The notes under the pieces: model-generated | Database searches by the model: none | Told to the model about the DNA's origin: nothing | What the model saw: only the letters and a program-made list of their open reading frames with translations | Position numbers and translations under genes: made by a program | Shown here: in pieces, positions 22,501 to 35,600 of the stretch | Layout: every line of letters starts with the position of its first letter | How positions within the stretch are numbered: the first letter of the stretch is position 1 | DNA from: Echinostoma caproni | Lineage: Eukaryota; Platyhelminthes; Trematoda; Plagiorchiida; Echinostomatidae | Assembly: GCA_900618425.1 (NCBI GenBank) | Contig: UZAN01039552.1 | Span: 17,896-81,895 of the forward strand | Direction of reading: 5' to 3' | DNA: 64,000 nucleotides

Positions 22501-25500
22501 CAGTATCGGGATAGATTTATATGGTTATTTTATATTTCAGTACCGTCCAGTCAAGATTTACTACTGTTTTAAAAAGGTTTGAATAACAAGCGAATGTCAT
22601 TACCTATATCAGGACCGATCGTTAGCGAATCAGTCTGGTTTCATTGGCACCAAACAGGTATTTCTATTATTTTTCAGGCATGCATTCGTTTCTCAAAATG
22701 ATGCATGTGAAATCTTCAGCTGCACTGCATTCAACAAGCGTTGAAGGTGCAAGCGATTATTAGCTTATTATCTTTGAGTCACTTAGGAACTGAGCGTCCG
22801 TTTGTATGTGGCTTTTGTAGACTACTGAATGAAATAGGTTGTAATTCATATTTTGACTTAAACAGACTTGGATTCTTATCAAAGTATCGTTTTAGTCTGA
22901 AAATGTGTACTCAAGCATTGCTAATTATTTATTTTTAACTGGACTCAGTCTGATAATATTTGGATAGGTTTTTTCGGGATTCGTGGGCCGGGTTTGAACC
23001 CCTCCATACGTGAGTTGAAATAGATGTGGTAATGGGATAAAAGGCCCTCAAGTTTTGAGATTTTCATTATGCAATGGCAGGAGCACAAGGATGGCTGCTT
23101 ATTCTTCAAAGTCAATTTAATGAACAACAGCGCCATGCGCATGCAAATCACTAAAGTTTCTGCCTGTAAGGAACTATGATGAGCAGTTTTCCTATTGTAA
23201 ACAGAAATAATGGGGTGAAATGAAGCAAGTTCCGTTATGTGCATTATTTGACCCTACATGTTTTCAAAAATGATCCCGTCGTGAATCGATTTAGTTTTGC
23301 TGTTGGTGCTCTTGACCCGTAGGTGTGCACAACCTGTTCAGGTAACTGATTAGCTCACTGGTGAATGTTTTCCCCGCGCACAAACGCAAACCTCATTCCT
23401 AATAGGTAAAAACGAGTGCATAGGCGATGCACAGTTTTGGCAAGTGCCAATCAACTTTTATGAGGTTTGTTGGTTTGTTCGATGTCTTTTTCTCAATGCC
23501 GCAGTTGATTTGTTAGACATAGATGAGCTTTATTTCTGATCAGCGAAATTCTCGACGGATCTAATGTGATGCAGAAGGCTGTTTAGAGATGAGCGTCACT
23601 TCAAACACGTTAACTACAGATCCGAGTTTGTTCTTGCTTTTGAATATTGAGTCAATTACACTCACTGCAAATGTTATGCATTACAACTTATTCATCTTGT
23701 TTTCTTTTCTGGAAAATGGCCGAACAAAATAGCAGAATAATCATCCCTTATAGTTTCGCAATTTTTGACGCTTAAACCTAGAACGTGTCGTTTTGCTTTA
23801 TCCATGCTGTACCACAAAACATCGAGGGCACAGATTACGCACTGCTGGATGCATATTGATTTATTGATAAACATTTTATATCATAGTATGATGGCTTTTT
23901 AAAGGAGGAAAAGAAACCACAAATACAAGAACCGAAAGCACCGTGTCATTGATTAAATCTTGCTGAGGCCCTGATCATTCCTGCACATTTTTATACCGCT
24001 GTTCTAATGCGGATCCGTGAAATTAGTTTGGAAAACCTGGTGCCAACAAAACCCTTGCGACTTCGGATGTGAACCGCTACAAGCTTGGAACATATATTCT
24101 TCGGAAAGTGTTTCTTGAACAAGTTTGAGGAAGAAATGTACAATGATATGATACTACTGATTAATTTCATTGTTAACTTGATCCGTCGGCATTGCCTGTT
24201 AAATCACCTCATCCTTAATTATTTTTCTGAACTATTGCTTATATGCGTCATACACTTACTGCTTGCCTAATTGAACCAACTAACATCTGTGTCATGTGAT
24301 TCTGTCACTGATTGATTTGGAATCCCTAACTCGTTGTTCGATCAAAGAACTTAGCCTGTTTATAATAAATATTCCTCGACATAAATGGTCACCTCATTAC
24401 CACATTTATATCGATACCTTATTTCACTTCAACAAACCTCATTACCATAATTGTTCATTTATTATAAATGCTACACCGTTCCATAGCAACGCAACAGTGA
24501 AATCTGCCGTACTTTGCGGCGGTTGATGAAGCAAGAAAACAAATTTTTCACAATGACTGCTTTGTAAGTTCTTATTACACTTTGAGAATCCGAAACCGAA
24601 ATTAAAAGAGTTTGGCCGATAACTGAGGTTACGATGTGTTGATTGTGAAACTGTCTACGCCTTTATCAAGTAGTAATAACAATGTGGACTCAAGCGTATT
24701 ATCAAATAAGATAATACCCTTAACCGAGTTATTCGTTTTTGGTTCCGTGCCATAAAACTGGACTTGAAAAAATCAATTGAACCGCTTATGAATGAACTAT
24801 AGTCAGAGACATTATAGTTGTTCAGTATACGCGTGCTGTCGCGATTGTCATGTTGTCTGTGTCCCAAACTATCTGTCTTTGTGTTGCATACAGAAGCACA
24901 GTGTTGTGGAACGTGTTAATTGGGCGTCAGAAGGAAACCATTTATCGATTAGATAAGGAAATACGGAATGCGGTTGACGTGTAACGTCGAAGGAGTGTTT
25001 AGGAAAACAGTATCGCGCTCACTGCAAATGCGTTTGTGCACACACAGCTATCTGGAAATGCAAAATGTAATATACCTTCATTATGATCGTAACTATGATT
25101 CGGGAGCAGCGATCAAAGTCCCTCAGATTAGTGTGGAAAAGTGATTTGTGGTTTTCTCTTAATGAGTGATATTTTAGGAGAAAAGCTGCATAGGTTTCAT
25201 CTGGTTATCACATACTAATAGACGTAATTTTGATTTCAAAGGGGTCAGAATTTGTTGAACGTTTTCTGATTTCTTTGATCAGGAACGATGAAATTGCTAT
25301 AATTACAGAAGGCAGTGCCCGGTCGAGTAAAGCTTATTGTTACGAATAACTGTCAGGATATACGTAAATTGTAATTCATTCAACAAAATAACTCATTTGG
25401 AAAGCGTCCTAAGAATTCCCACAGACACAGGATAGTTGATGGAACAGTGTACTATTAGATGCGCATTTCTGTATGTATCATACTGAATGCAGCAATTCGC

Positions 25501-25769
25501 CTCCACACATTTTGTTCATTTTTGATCGTTGAGAGAAACCGCCAATCACATCTTTTGCGACCTACTCACAAGTGAGTAGTAGTATCTCTCAACACCAGTA
25601 GATTGGAATTTATCAATTGTTTGTGAACTTCTGTAATAATCAAGGCCTATTTGTCAGTCTCCTGCAATGTATGGCGCATCCTGATTTCTGACGATCGCTG
25701 TCGAGGTGGATTATGACTGTTATCAGCACAGTCAGATCCGAGAGGTGGTGAATAACAACTGGACCAAAT
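22501..25769. other. Non-coding stretch
   Basis: No recognised gene. GGGTTTGAACCCC (about 22990) resembles a pol III B-box, but no A-box or shared SINE body was found with it. Confidence 0.4.
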
Positions 25770-26220
25770 GCAATTTGAAATGGCCAAATTCGAAATGCGT
25801 GTAAATGGGAGAGAACAATATATATTGAGGTATAGAAAAGTTCAATGACCAACCTCGCGTGAGATGTGATATTGAACTTTATATTGGAACATTTTGGCTT
25901 TTTGCTACTCTTACTTTCCAAAAGCCTGCTTGATTCGTGGTACACATGTATCTCTACTCAGAGTGCTACGTAAAATGGCTTGACAACAAGACGCTTCATT
26001 TTTAACTTCCGCCTAGCCTATCAAGGAAGAAATGTCTACTTGTCTTGATTGATGAAGTTGATTTATGTGGAAAATTGTGGCCACTGACTATTCCTCTTGG
26101 CTAAGTGCAAGGCTTGTCAAACACCAGGTATGCGTCAGTAAAATGAACCAAAGGAAAAATGAACGGACGACTCGCCCTCTTTTGGACGTTCAATAACGGA
26201 TCTTCATAGGCTGATCACAG
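25770..26220 (+). repeat. Unnamed dispersed repeat, copy 1
   Basis: This segment is collinear with 54.76-55.23 kb. Three anchor blocks are shared with almost the same spacing: CCTCGCGTGAGATGTGA (25853; other copy CCTCACGTGAGATGTGA at 54841), CCTAGCCTATCAA (26012; CCTAACCTATCAA at 55011) and TGAACCAAAG (26144; TGAACCAAAC at 55143). Anchor distances are 159 and 132 here against 170 and 132. Weaker similarity lies between and beyond the anchors. No coding capacity or terminal repeat was recognised, so the class is unknown; element ends are approximate. Confidence 0.65.
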
Positions 26221-29149
26221 ATGAATTTCAAATGTAGCCATTGTATTTTCAATCCCCGAATTATTTTATCTATTGCTTGTTTACAGGTTTTGTCAGTAGC
26301 AAACTGAATTAACCAATTTGTCGTTACGAGAACTCCACTTGACTATGTTTACATTACAGAACCTGTACAAAGCAAACAAGAAAACGCTAGAGATATTCGT
26401 CTCTCTAATACATTGTTTCTCTGCTCTCTTTATACCCAAAACGCTCTGGTGTTTCATTCAATTTCGGACGGTGAGATTGTAAAAGATTTGCTAAACAAAC
26501 CTCACATCTCAATTTTGGCTTTTGCGGGTCTATTTCCATGTTTATTACTATAGATGTTTACTGCTTTATTGGCAAGAGATTTAACATGAGCAGTTTATAG
26601 CTTCTTAAATTTGAATTGTTTTCTGATTGTATCTTTACTGCTATGTAGTGCATGGAAAAGTGCACGTTAGAATACTTTCAGTAAAATAACCACAGTGAGG
26701 AGACAATAATAATCTTTTGATGAATGAACTTGAATGAGGCTCTGATTTGAATATTTTCAGGTTTTGATTGGTGTCGTTTGAACAACCACATATGTGTTGT
26801 GGCACATAAATACTAAAACAAGAAATGCAATAGTGTTGCAGCGGTACATAAAGTTTGCGACAAATACTGTTTTTCCGTAGCAGTCGATATTCAGATATGA
26901 TAATAGAAACAGAAATATATATTTTTTATTGGGGTTTTACCACACGATTTTCAACAGTAATCACAGGTTCTAACGTATTAATTCTGATAATATTAAAATA
27001 ATAAACCCATTTTTTAAATATTTCTGTAGCTTCATTTACATCACTGCATTTTAAATTAAAACATAAAGATCATTTTGCAGTTGTACTCAACGTGTTTGGT
27101 TATCAATTTTTTCCCAGTTAAGGAACACGTTCACAAATGACAATTGGGAACAAAATAAACAAAAGCAAAAGAGACTGATGAGTAATAAAAATATTTATAA
27201 ATTAAATGAAAACTACCATACCGCAAATGGGAGCATAGATATCAAATTGTATAAATGCGAGTATATGGCGATCGGCTAATGTGCTGGTTGCTATTTTGTT
27301 CCCTCAAAACCACATCGAATGCGTTGTTTAAATTTATTAATTTGTGAAGATATTCAAGGTTTTTCTTAATCAACATATGTGTGTTGGTGCCGGTTCAAAA
27401 AATATACAATCCATTCAGTTACATACACAGACAGATTACGCGGACATGTTCACGCTAAGTTTAGGACCACACTTTCTAACCTGACGGTACACTATTCCTC
27501 AAACTGCAGACAAATTTGGCACAGAATTCAAAGTTGAATTTTGCTATGGAGAGTGATATTCAACTTGTCATTTGATCTGAATATTTTCTCCGTACAGAAA
27601 GAAATTACTAACATGTATTGGTTATTTTGATGATTTTGTTACGAGATTACGATGAGGTTCCTAACAACTACAGGTGAATTGTAGGTATTCCAAATAGAAA
27701 GCAGTGGACTTCCCCGGTGTTTGCACTCGTATTTCAAATTACTTGGGGTCAGTGGGCGAAAGAGTCTCAGACAATTGCGCATAAATATAGTTCACCGTTT
27801 GCAAAATCCGACACCGAGATGTCTTGATTGTATTTTTTACCCAAAAATGTAAAACTTTGAAGGACCAGTGAAGAATATAAACTGTATTCGTGCTATAAAA
27901 ACTCAAATCGGCGGGGGGGGGGTACTGCACAACAATTTGCAATATAATGTAGAGAGTCAACACCTCAAAAATAAACTTTGATTTTTGAATTGTGGGCTGT
28001 TAAAATTTATGGCTCCGATCGAGTTGGCAACTGAAAAGCGTTTGAATGCTTTTTTCCAGAAATTTCGGTCAAATGGTTGGTCTGTTTCATCTTGGGTACT
28101 TCGTATTGTTCATTGAAGCATATTAATTGTATATTGTCATTCTGAGGCATAGTATGTAAACAGAATGCCTATAATTTTCGGCACCAAAAAAAAATTGAAT
28201 GAATCGCGGTATAGAAATTTTTCGCTTTACGGTAACTCATGGATTACTTGGTGAAATATAGTTCAAGTAACTGATCTAAAGATGCCAATCAAACAAGAAC
28301 GGAGTGGCCGCATCCGGACCTAACGCTATTTCATCGCCTGTCACGGAGGTAAACGGAAGGAGGAATGAGCACAAGATGTGTCCAAATGTATGACAAAGTG
28401 TCAGTATAAAACGGGGATAACACCTCTTAAAATTGATATAAAATAGATAACTCAGAACATCTCTCAGCGAATTCCATGGATTAGCTGGTAGCTTTAAAAA
28501 ACCGCAAGATAGAGTGATAGCGGTCCAGGGCGGCTTCAGGTAACGTAATCAAGAATGGCGTTAAAATGATCCATTGTTGCACAAATTGAATCCATTTGTA
28601 TCAGGACTCCTGGTTGAAGTAACAAATCATGTCAGTACAAAGGCTACGAAGTCCGGGACCGAACAGTTTAAAAAGAGATGGAGTGAGCCATCAGCTTTTA
28701 TTTAGAGAGAAAACGCCAGTTTTCGGATTAATCAGGAACAATTAGGTAGATGTCCAAACTAAAAGGATAGGTGCACCTGAGGCTAAAATTTTCCGGAGGA
28801 GCCATTAAGTAATACAATGCATAGGGAAAGAGCAAAATGTTCCGGATAACTCCAAACAAACAAGGTGCCAAGAACAGCTGTGAAGCTGACTATAAAACTG
28901 ATTTCATCATGACTCAACGAAACAGTTTTGGAGTTCTGCCTTTTATTATACAAGCTTTTTACCAACGAATACACTTGATTTACCCAAATGGGCCAACCAC
29001 AAAACCTTCATATGAAACAGCTGTGCGTTGAAAATGAACTGTACAAATTCAAACACCTGCGTGATTTGGTTTTGAATTTACTCAATACCCGTTAATCCAC
29101 CAACCAACGATCTACATTACAACAACTCACAACAACATTCGGAAATGTA
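26221..29149. other. Non-coding stretch
   Basis: No recognised gene or transposon. A 10-base G run lies at 27913-27922. The rest is AT-rich with short open frames only. Confidence 0.45.
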
Positions 29150-29267
29150 TTATATTGATTTGAACCAAAGTGGTTCTGACAGCTACTTTACACAGAATAT
29201 GGTTGATCTAAAAATATAATTATTCTGGTAGTCACGGCAGGAACCACTTTGGTTCAAATCAATATAA
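29150..29267. repeat. Perfect 27-bp inverted repeat abutting the assembly gap
   Basis: Positions 29150-29176 and 29241-29267 are exact reverse complements (outer sequence TTATATTGATTTGAACC...), with 64 bases between them. The right arm ends exactly where the N run begins, which suggests a hairpin read or mis-joined contig end. Confidence 0.9.
29207..29244. repeat. 38-bp direct repeat, left copy
   Basis: Identical to 29624-29661, which starts on the first base after the gap. Both copies begin TCTAAAAATATAATTATTC. The two copies bracket the gap together with the second arm of the inverted repeat. Confidence 0.9.
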
Positions 29268-29623
29268 NNNNNNNNNNNNNNNNNNNNNNNNNNNNNNNNN
29301 NNNNNNNNNNNNNNNNNNNNNNNNNNNNNNNNNNNNNNNNNNNNNNNNNNNNNNNNNNNNNNNNNNNNNNNNNNNNNNNNNNNNNNNNNNNNNNNNNNNN
29401 NNNNNNNNNNNNNNNNNNNNNNNNNNNNNNNNNNNNNNNNNNNNNNNNNNNNNNNNNNNNNNNNNNNNNNNNNNNNNNNNNNNNNNNNNNNNNNNNNNNN
29501 NNNNNNNNNNNNNNNNNNNNNNNNNNNNNNNNNNNNNNNNNNNNNNNNNNNNNNNNNNNNNNNNNNNNNNNNNNNNNNNNNNNNNNNNNNNNNNNNNNNN
29601 NNNNNNNNNNNNNNNNNNNNNNN
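29268..29623. other. Assembly gap (356 N)
   Basis: A run of 356 undetermined bases. Any open frame read across it is an artefact. Confidence 0.99.
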
Positions 29624-29661
29624 TCTAAAAATATAATTATTCTGGTAGTCACGGCAGGAAC
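29624..29661. repeat. 38-bp direct repeat, right copy
   Basis: Exact copy of 29207-29244, beginning immediately after the gap. See the finding on the gap junction. Confidence 0.9.
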
Positions 29662-32600
29662 AGAAACCGAATTGATTTAAAATTGATCTATATTTAAAAA
29701 ATGATTTATTGTCTCTGAGCGATATCGTAGAGTGATCAAAAAGGGATAGGAATCACTTTCTATTTCCTATTCATACCTGCTTGTTTTTCGTGAGATGAAA
29801 TGTATCTAAACCGCACAAAACTCTGTATGGCGTTTTCATAACTCATTTAAGCTTTACTGACTCCCACCAGGTACTGGATAAGTTCAGCATGAAGCGAAAA
29901 GCTCAATATCAATAGTTAGCTGTTCTGGCCAGAATGCGTTTCACGAAAATTGTGAAAATTGTTGCTCCAATTGAGAACACAGCTGAGAGAACACACAGGT
30001 AGAACGGAAGCAAGCGTACTATGGGAATATCGTGAAGTCAATCAGAATTGTTTCCTTTTCATTCTCATTCACCGAGCTACCGAGTTCAGATCTTTACCCA
30101 CCCAGTCCTAGCCTTGGAGGCTAGTTATGAGCTGACGGAAGTTTGACGCTCACAACACGCAGGGTGATACGGGTTTTGTCATACTGTCTTCAGATAATCG
30201 GGCTGAAACGGCAAGCCGAAATAAATTTCATTTTTTAATGTCACGAATAATTGTGACTGTAATCGACTTAAAAAGGAGGCACGAAAAATAAATGCCACCT
30301 GAAAAATAATAAAACATAGAAATGGCTTGAGAAATCAACTTTATCCGCAAAACATCCAGATGGAACCATTCAAAGGCTATAATGGTTCTGTTTAACTAGC
30401 ATTGAAACTCAGAGCCTTTTTGTCCCTGCTAACACAGACAATCTAAAAAGGATTATGACGCATCGTTACCGCACAAATCTGGCTTACGTGAATAGACCTG
30501 TAACATCCGACCAATTTCCAAATGGTGATTTGTGTGTTCTCAAAAGGCACACATGCGTGAACACACATTAACAGGCAACCATGAACATGTGTGTCAAACG
30601 TGTTTACATAAAAATTATTCCACTCTTTTCCACATGTGCTTCAATCACTATTGAATTCGCCCTGCCCCGGGGTATTACAGTGGACCCATATGGTATTCAC
30701 GCATGATGCGACCTGAGTTTAGAGAGAGGAAAACTCGAAGAACAACGAAAGCTCATCAGAATCACCTTAAATGCGTGACGCGAAAGATGTGTGAATGAGT
30801 ACAATCAAATCTATGCCGATATTGCATGATTATTAGGCTGCTTCACCGTGGATAAATCACAAAGAAATTCACCTATCCAAATTTTTCTAAAACTAGTGGA
30901 AGTGCTGAATTGAAAGATACGGGTCTGCTCGATCGAAAGGTACCTTGCATTTTCCAGTTCAAATATGATGGTCCCATCGGATGCAATAAAACACTCGCGA
31001 ATTATCATAATGCTTTGATTTTACTCATCCAAATACCGGGTTTGCATTTGAGTATGTTTGCACTACGTCGAGAACATCTACTTTTAGCTTTCAAGTTGTC
31101 TTTACTGCATATGCAAACACAGAACATGATTTGTGCTTGACAAAACAAAGAATGAAATTCGATATTGTGTTGGTTAAGATCATTGGTTTTGTAATTTTTC
31201 ATCTATTACACACAACACTCTACGAATGAATGGCGGTCGGTTATCACAAATACGCTTGAGAGTCAACGATCACTGGTAAATCGGGAAGAAAAAATACGAA
31301 AATATAAACAACCAACATGCACACATACAAATGCGTTCTCTTAGGAGAGCAAAGCTTGTTGTGCAAATGAGTGGGAATGGTAAATCTGGGATCATTTATG
31401 GACATAATGTATCTCTAACTACCCCACCAACACTAAAACTTCAATTGATGCATCCGTCTTGGTGTTTAGATTCTAATCGTGCTCTTGTTTGTTCAGCCCC
31501 AAACTGGGTGAATTTAACGACAGTTGGACAAGACTGTCACGACCCGTAGAATATTGTGTAAACAGCCCTGGTGCACAAGAACTTGAGGGGCAGTTTCAAA
31601 CGCCAGACCGGGTTATTTTGCTCCATGAGAAACTCTAGGCAATGTGATTCTGCGCTTTCAGATGTGATTTGTGATGATCAGCAGGTTGTGCAATTGATCA
31701 GGAGAGACTCATTTCGTTCAATTGAGGTTGACGTACTATGGGAATCTGTGCTAAAACAAATGCATCATTTGAAAACTATTCTTCAGATTACTTTTTGCTT
31801 TTAAAACACTTCGCCGTGTTCAGAAGTTAAAGACCAACCACGGTAAAATATACCTTGAATTTCATTATTTCTTCCGAGTGATGCAAATTCTCGAGATGAT
31901 TTCAGGATTTTTATTACAGAACGACATCACAATCGTATTTTTCTTCCAACTAATTACAAATAGAACTACGTAATGCTCGCACATAATGACGTACAGATAT
32001 TAACCAAACTCATGCAACATCCTGATTCTCATCACATTTGTTCCTCCCAATGCCTCGTTTTTCCAGCCTCACTTGAATATGATATTGTTCCACATCAGAC
32101 ACAACATATCTCATATAATACCCACGTATACCACTGCTTCTATTAGCCACATGACATTAGAATGTACAACTTCTCGATTTCAACGATTTTTGCTAGTACA
32201 TCAGTTGTAAGGTAACAAAGTCACAGTAGAAAACGCAACTGTAATTTATTTAATAAAATGGCTCATAGACTTTATTTAGGTATTGCAGTTTCATCTCGTC
32301 CATGTTACATTTGCTCTTCTTCATTTTAGAGCACTTTAGGCAGTCGCTTTAGCATGGAATCCACCTAGTTGACTGCCAGGCAGAATTTGCAAGTTTCCTC
32401 TAATACACCGCACACCTTTAACGCCGGAGACCAGTGGCAAGGTAGCTAACTTATCCCTGTTTCTGATAGAGGGAAAAGTTTCCGATTAAATTAAAATCCC
32501 AGCTGCTGTGCATCAAAAGAACGAATTTGACATTGAAATCGACCCCTCTAGAAACTGTAAGAATGTGAAAAAATAATATTTATTTAGGTCTTAACGCTTT

Positions 32601-35600
32601 CTACCACCAAGCTCAAGCGAGCTGATATACCAACCTTCATATGTGAAAAATATGACTTCCGCGAATGCATTTTTAGTTTGACTGTTATCAAAAACCTCCC
32701 TTATCAGTGCAGAAAAGTTTGTCCACATTGGCGTATATAGGAGACCAACAACAATGGGCTCAATAATCATATGCCTTCCAATTCGTTAGGCGGTGTAGAT
32801 ATTTACTTTTTTGACAGGTAAAAAGAAATTCATTAGAAAACTGGCTTAGTAGATCAGCTTTAATCATATGCTGATTAACTCGTTGGCCACCGGTGAGATA
32901 AACCCATTGCCAAATGGGCGGGCGGCGCAATTTAAATTTGTTGGTCAAATCAATACTCGCTATGCTTTGTTGGGCGTTCGATAACAGTTTCATATCACGT
33001 GGCCTCAGCTGCATTTCAGATTGAGCCATTATTATCCAAATAAAAGCGTGGGGAAAAAATAAGTAATCAGCCCGGACTATCCCCAGATTGATTCTGTGTA
33101 ACTTTTTTCCGCTGCGATCAAATACAACCATCATCTTACTTTGCTGTGGCCGGTTTTCTCCCTCTCCGTTTATGTATTGATGAAGAAATTTCGTTGAATA
33201 TGCAACAAATGAGACTTATGTTTACATGAAAGCGCTTCCACACGATATCAAATGAGCAAACAGATTTATGCGCCTCTCGTTTAAGTTTCCAATCGGCTTT
33301 AATTATACGCCAAAACCGTTTGAAAGTTTCATCCGGTTTGGGCATGGTGACACTACAGGTGTAAGATGCTTGGCTTGGGTGTGCCGCAGGATGCCCCCCG
33401 TAAACGAATACACCAGACAACCGCAAGTGGGCCGAGTCTAGGTGTGGACTGGAACCGTCGACAGACAGGAGGTTCTCCGTGAAGAGGGTGAACTAACAAT
33501 CTGTAAGAGGGGAAAATACAGACACCATGAACCAAGTGGTCCAGTGAGACATGAACACGACTCACACTCAAACGGAATGGCAAGTTGCCTAGGTCGTTAC
33601 ACAGGTCGCTTATTCAACGAGCCGCACACATCAAGGTCAACTTTTGAAGATCAACTTGTGTGTTTCTTAGACTATTTTCAGTTCTTCCGATATTGGAGAT
33701 AATGCGTGAGTAGTTTGTAGCTTAATAAGTTATCAATTTATTTAAGCTTGAATATTTACAATAATGTGCTTACTTACTGTGCACTGAATGAAAACAGAAT
33801 AAAAATTTAGAAAATGTGTGCTCAACCTAATAGAAACTCTCAGGGGACAGGAATCATCTATTAAAAATAATGAGCTCCCATGCTGCTTTGCCCAAAATAG
33901 TTTCTAAATCAGAGCTGTAACTTTCGAACTCCTGCAAATTTTTTAGCGACATTTAAGATTGCGCGCATTCAAATGGTGACAGAAATGAACTGAGAACATA
34001 GATGGCGAAGATAAAGTTAGGAATGAATGCACTTTACACATAGCCATCTATATATAACTATGATATTGCAAGCTGAAATGGATTTTCAAAATGAGGCTGA
34101 TGTTGCACGAGTTTCGTCAACACCTGCGTACATTAGGTGAACCATTCAGGCTTGAATGGAGTGTTACCACATTATTGGTAAATTAAGAAATATTCAGAAG
34201 AATTATAATGAGAAAAATGATTATTAACCTGCCCTCTGAGTACGAATTATAGAAATATCAATAGTTGGGGCCGTATTCAGTTTTATATCAAGTAGCCACG
34301 TTCACTGTATAGAAATGCTACAGAATGCTTATCACCCATATTGTTCTTTGCAAACACTTTCACTCAACGTCTCCTTCAAAGACCTTCAATTTAGTGGTAA
34401 ATGAATGCCCATCGTATAACCAACGTCATGGGATTACTGTTGCGGCATGCGTTGCATGAAGTTCTTAGCTATCTCGCGTCCTTTTTGAGCTGATAGCCCA
34501 CTTGTAACTTGATGGAATCGTGACAGATCCATCACAACAGCCCTTGTGATACCGCTTGAAATAGTAATACACAATTGTACCGTGGAGCGTTGTATACTTT
34601 GGCAGGCTTCAACTCACTTGGGCGAACGATTTATATTTTTAAAGCCTTTGTAAATTTGCCTTTGAGTTCATCGAAGTTTATCATAAAAGGATAGAACCGT
34701 TTAAATTTTATTGTCTTCACACATTTAGAACGCGTCACACAAATGAATCGGTTTGGCAACGTCAGGATGCGTGGACTTCTATCGGAATACACAATTTTTT
34801 GGTAAAACGGTGAACTAAATGCACTGCAACACAATGAGCAAAGGAGGAGGAAGCGGTCTATTAAGAAGGTTATGACAATCACTTGATTCGGTTTAGTAGT
34901 CCCTTCCGGCGGGGTGTGAATTCCTAAAGACAATAAGAGAACGTTTGTAAAATGTCAATCTTTTGAGCAAAAAATTACATAATCATTATACATAAAAGTA
35001 TGCAAGAGGATGTATGGTCCTTTTAAAACCGCTTCCTTTTATTACTTCCGTCAAGATTACCGGCTTTTTCCTTTGCAAAACAAAACTATTCGAGAGGGAT
35101 AGTTCAACAGGTGAACGCCGATGCTTGCAAGTTCACCTCTGTCGAGTTATAGGAGCTTAAGTGAGATACGAACTGTGAAAACCGGTAGTACAGTGGAAGG
35201 TGTACCTTGAGGCAAAAATAGTCGGCCATCAACGAAAACCACGGGCAATTATGTAATAATAAAATACAAATATCTCAATTTTCACTGGAGTCTTCGAAGG
35301 CAAAACAAAAATTCCAAACCGCTAATCATACGAAAAGTGCAACGGAAAAACATTCGATGAAATATTCATGCTATTTCCATGTTTTCTCAGTACATATATA
35401 CGAGAAAATTATTTTGTTTGATATTCAGCCGGGAAAAATGTGATGATTTGAGTATTTGATGATAAAATCCACACGACTTCCTTTATCAATGATTGTGCGT
35501 GCAGTAAAATTTCTTGATTTTTTTAAAATAAAGTTCATTTTTCTTAAGATGTTGTTTAGCTTTAAATAATCGAATTCTTCTCAGTCAAAGGAAGAATGCA

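Noticed and set aside
22985..23000. B-box-like GGGTTTGAACCCC as a further SINE
   Set aside because: No A-box upstream and no shared body with the SINE family found.
29249..29680. Open frames of 143 and 132 codons
   Set aside because: They run through the N gap and contain only undetermined residues apart from a few at each end.
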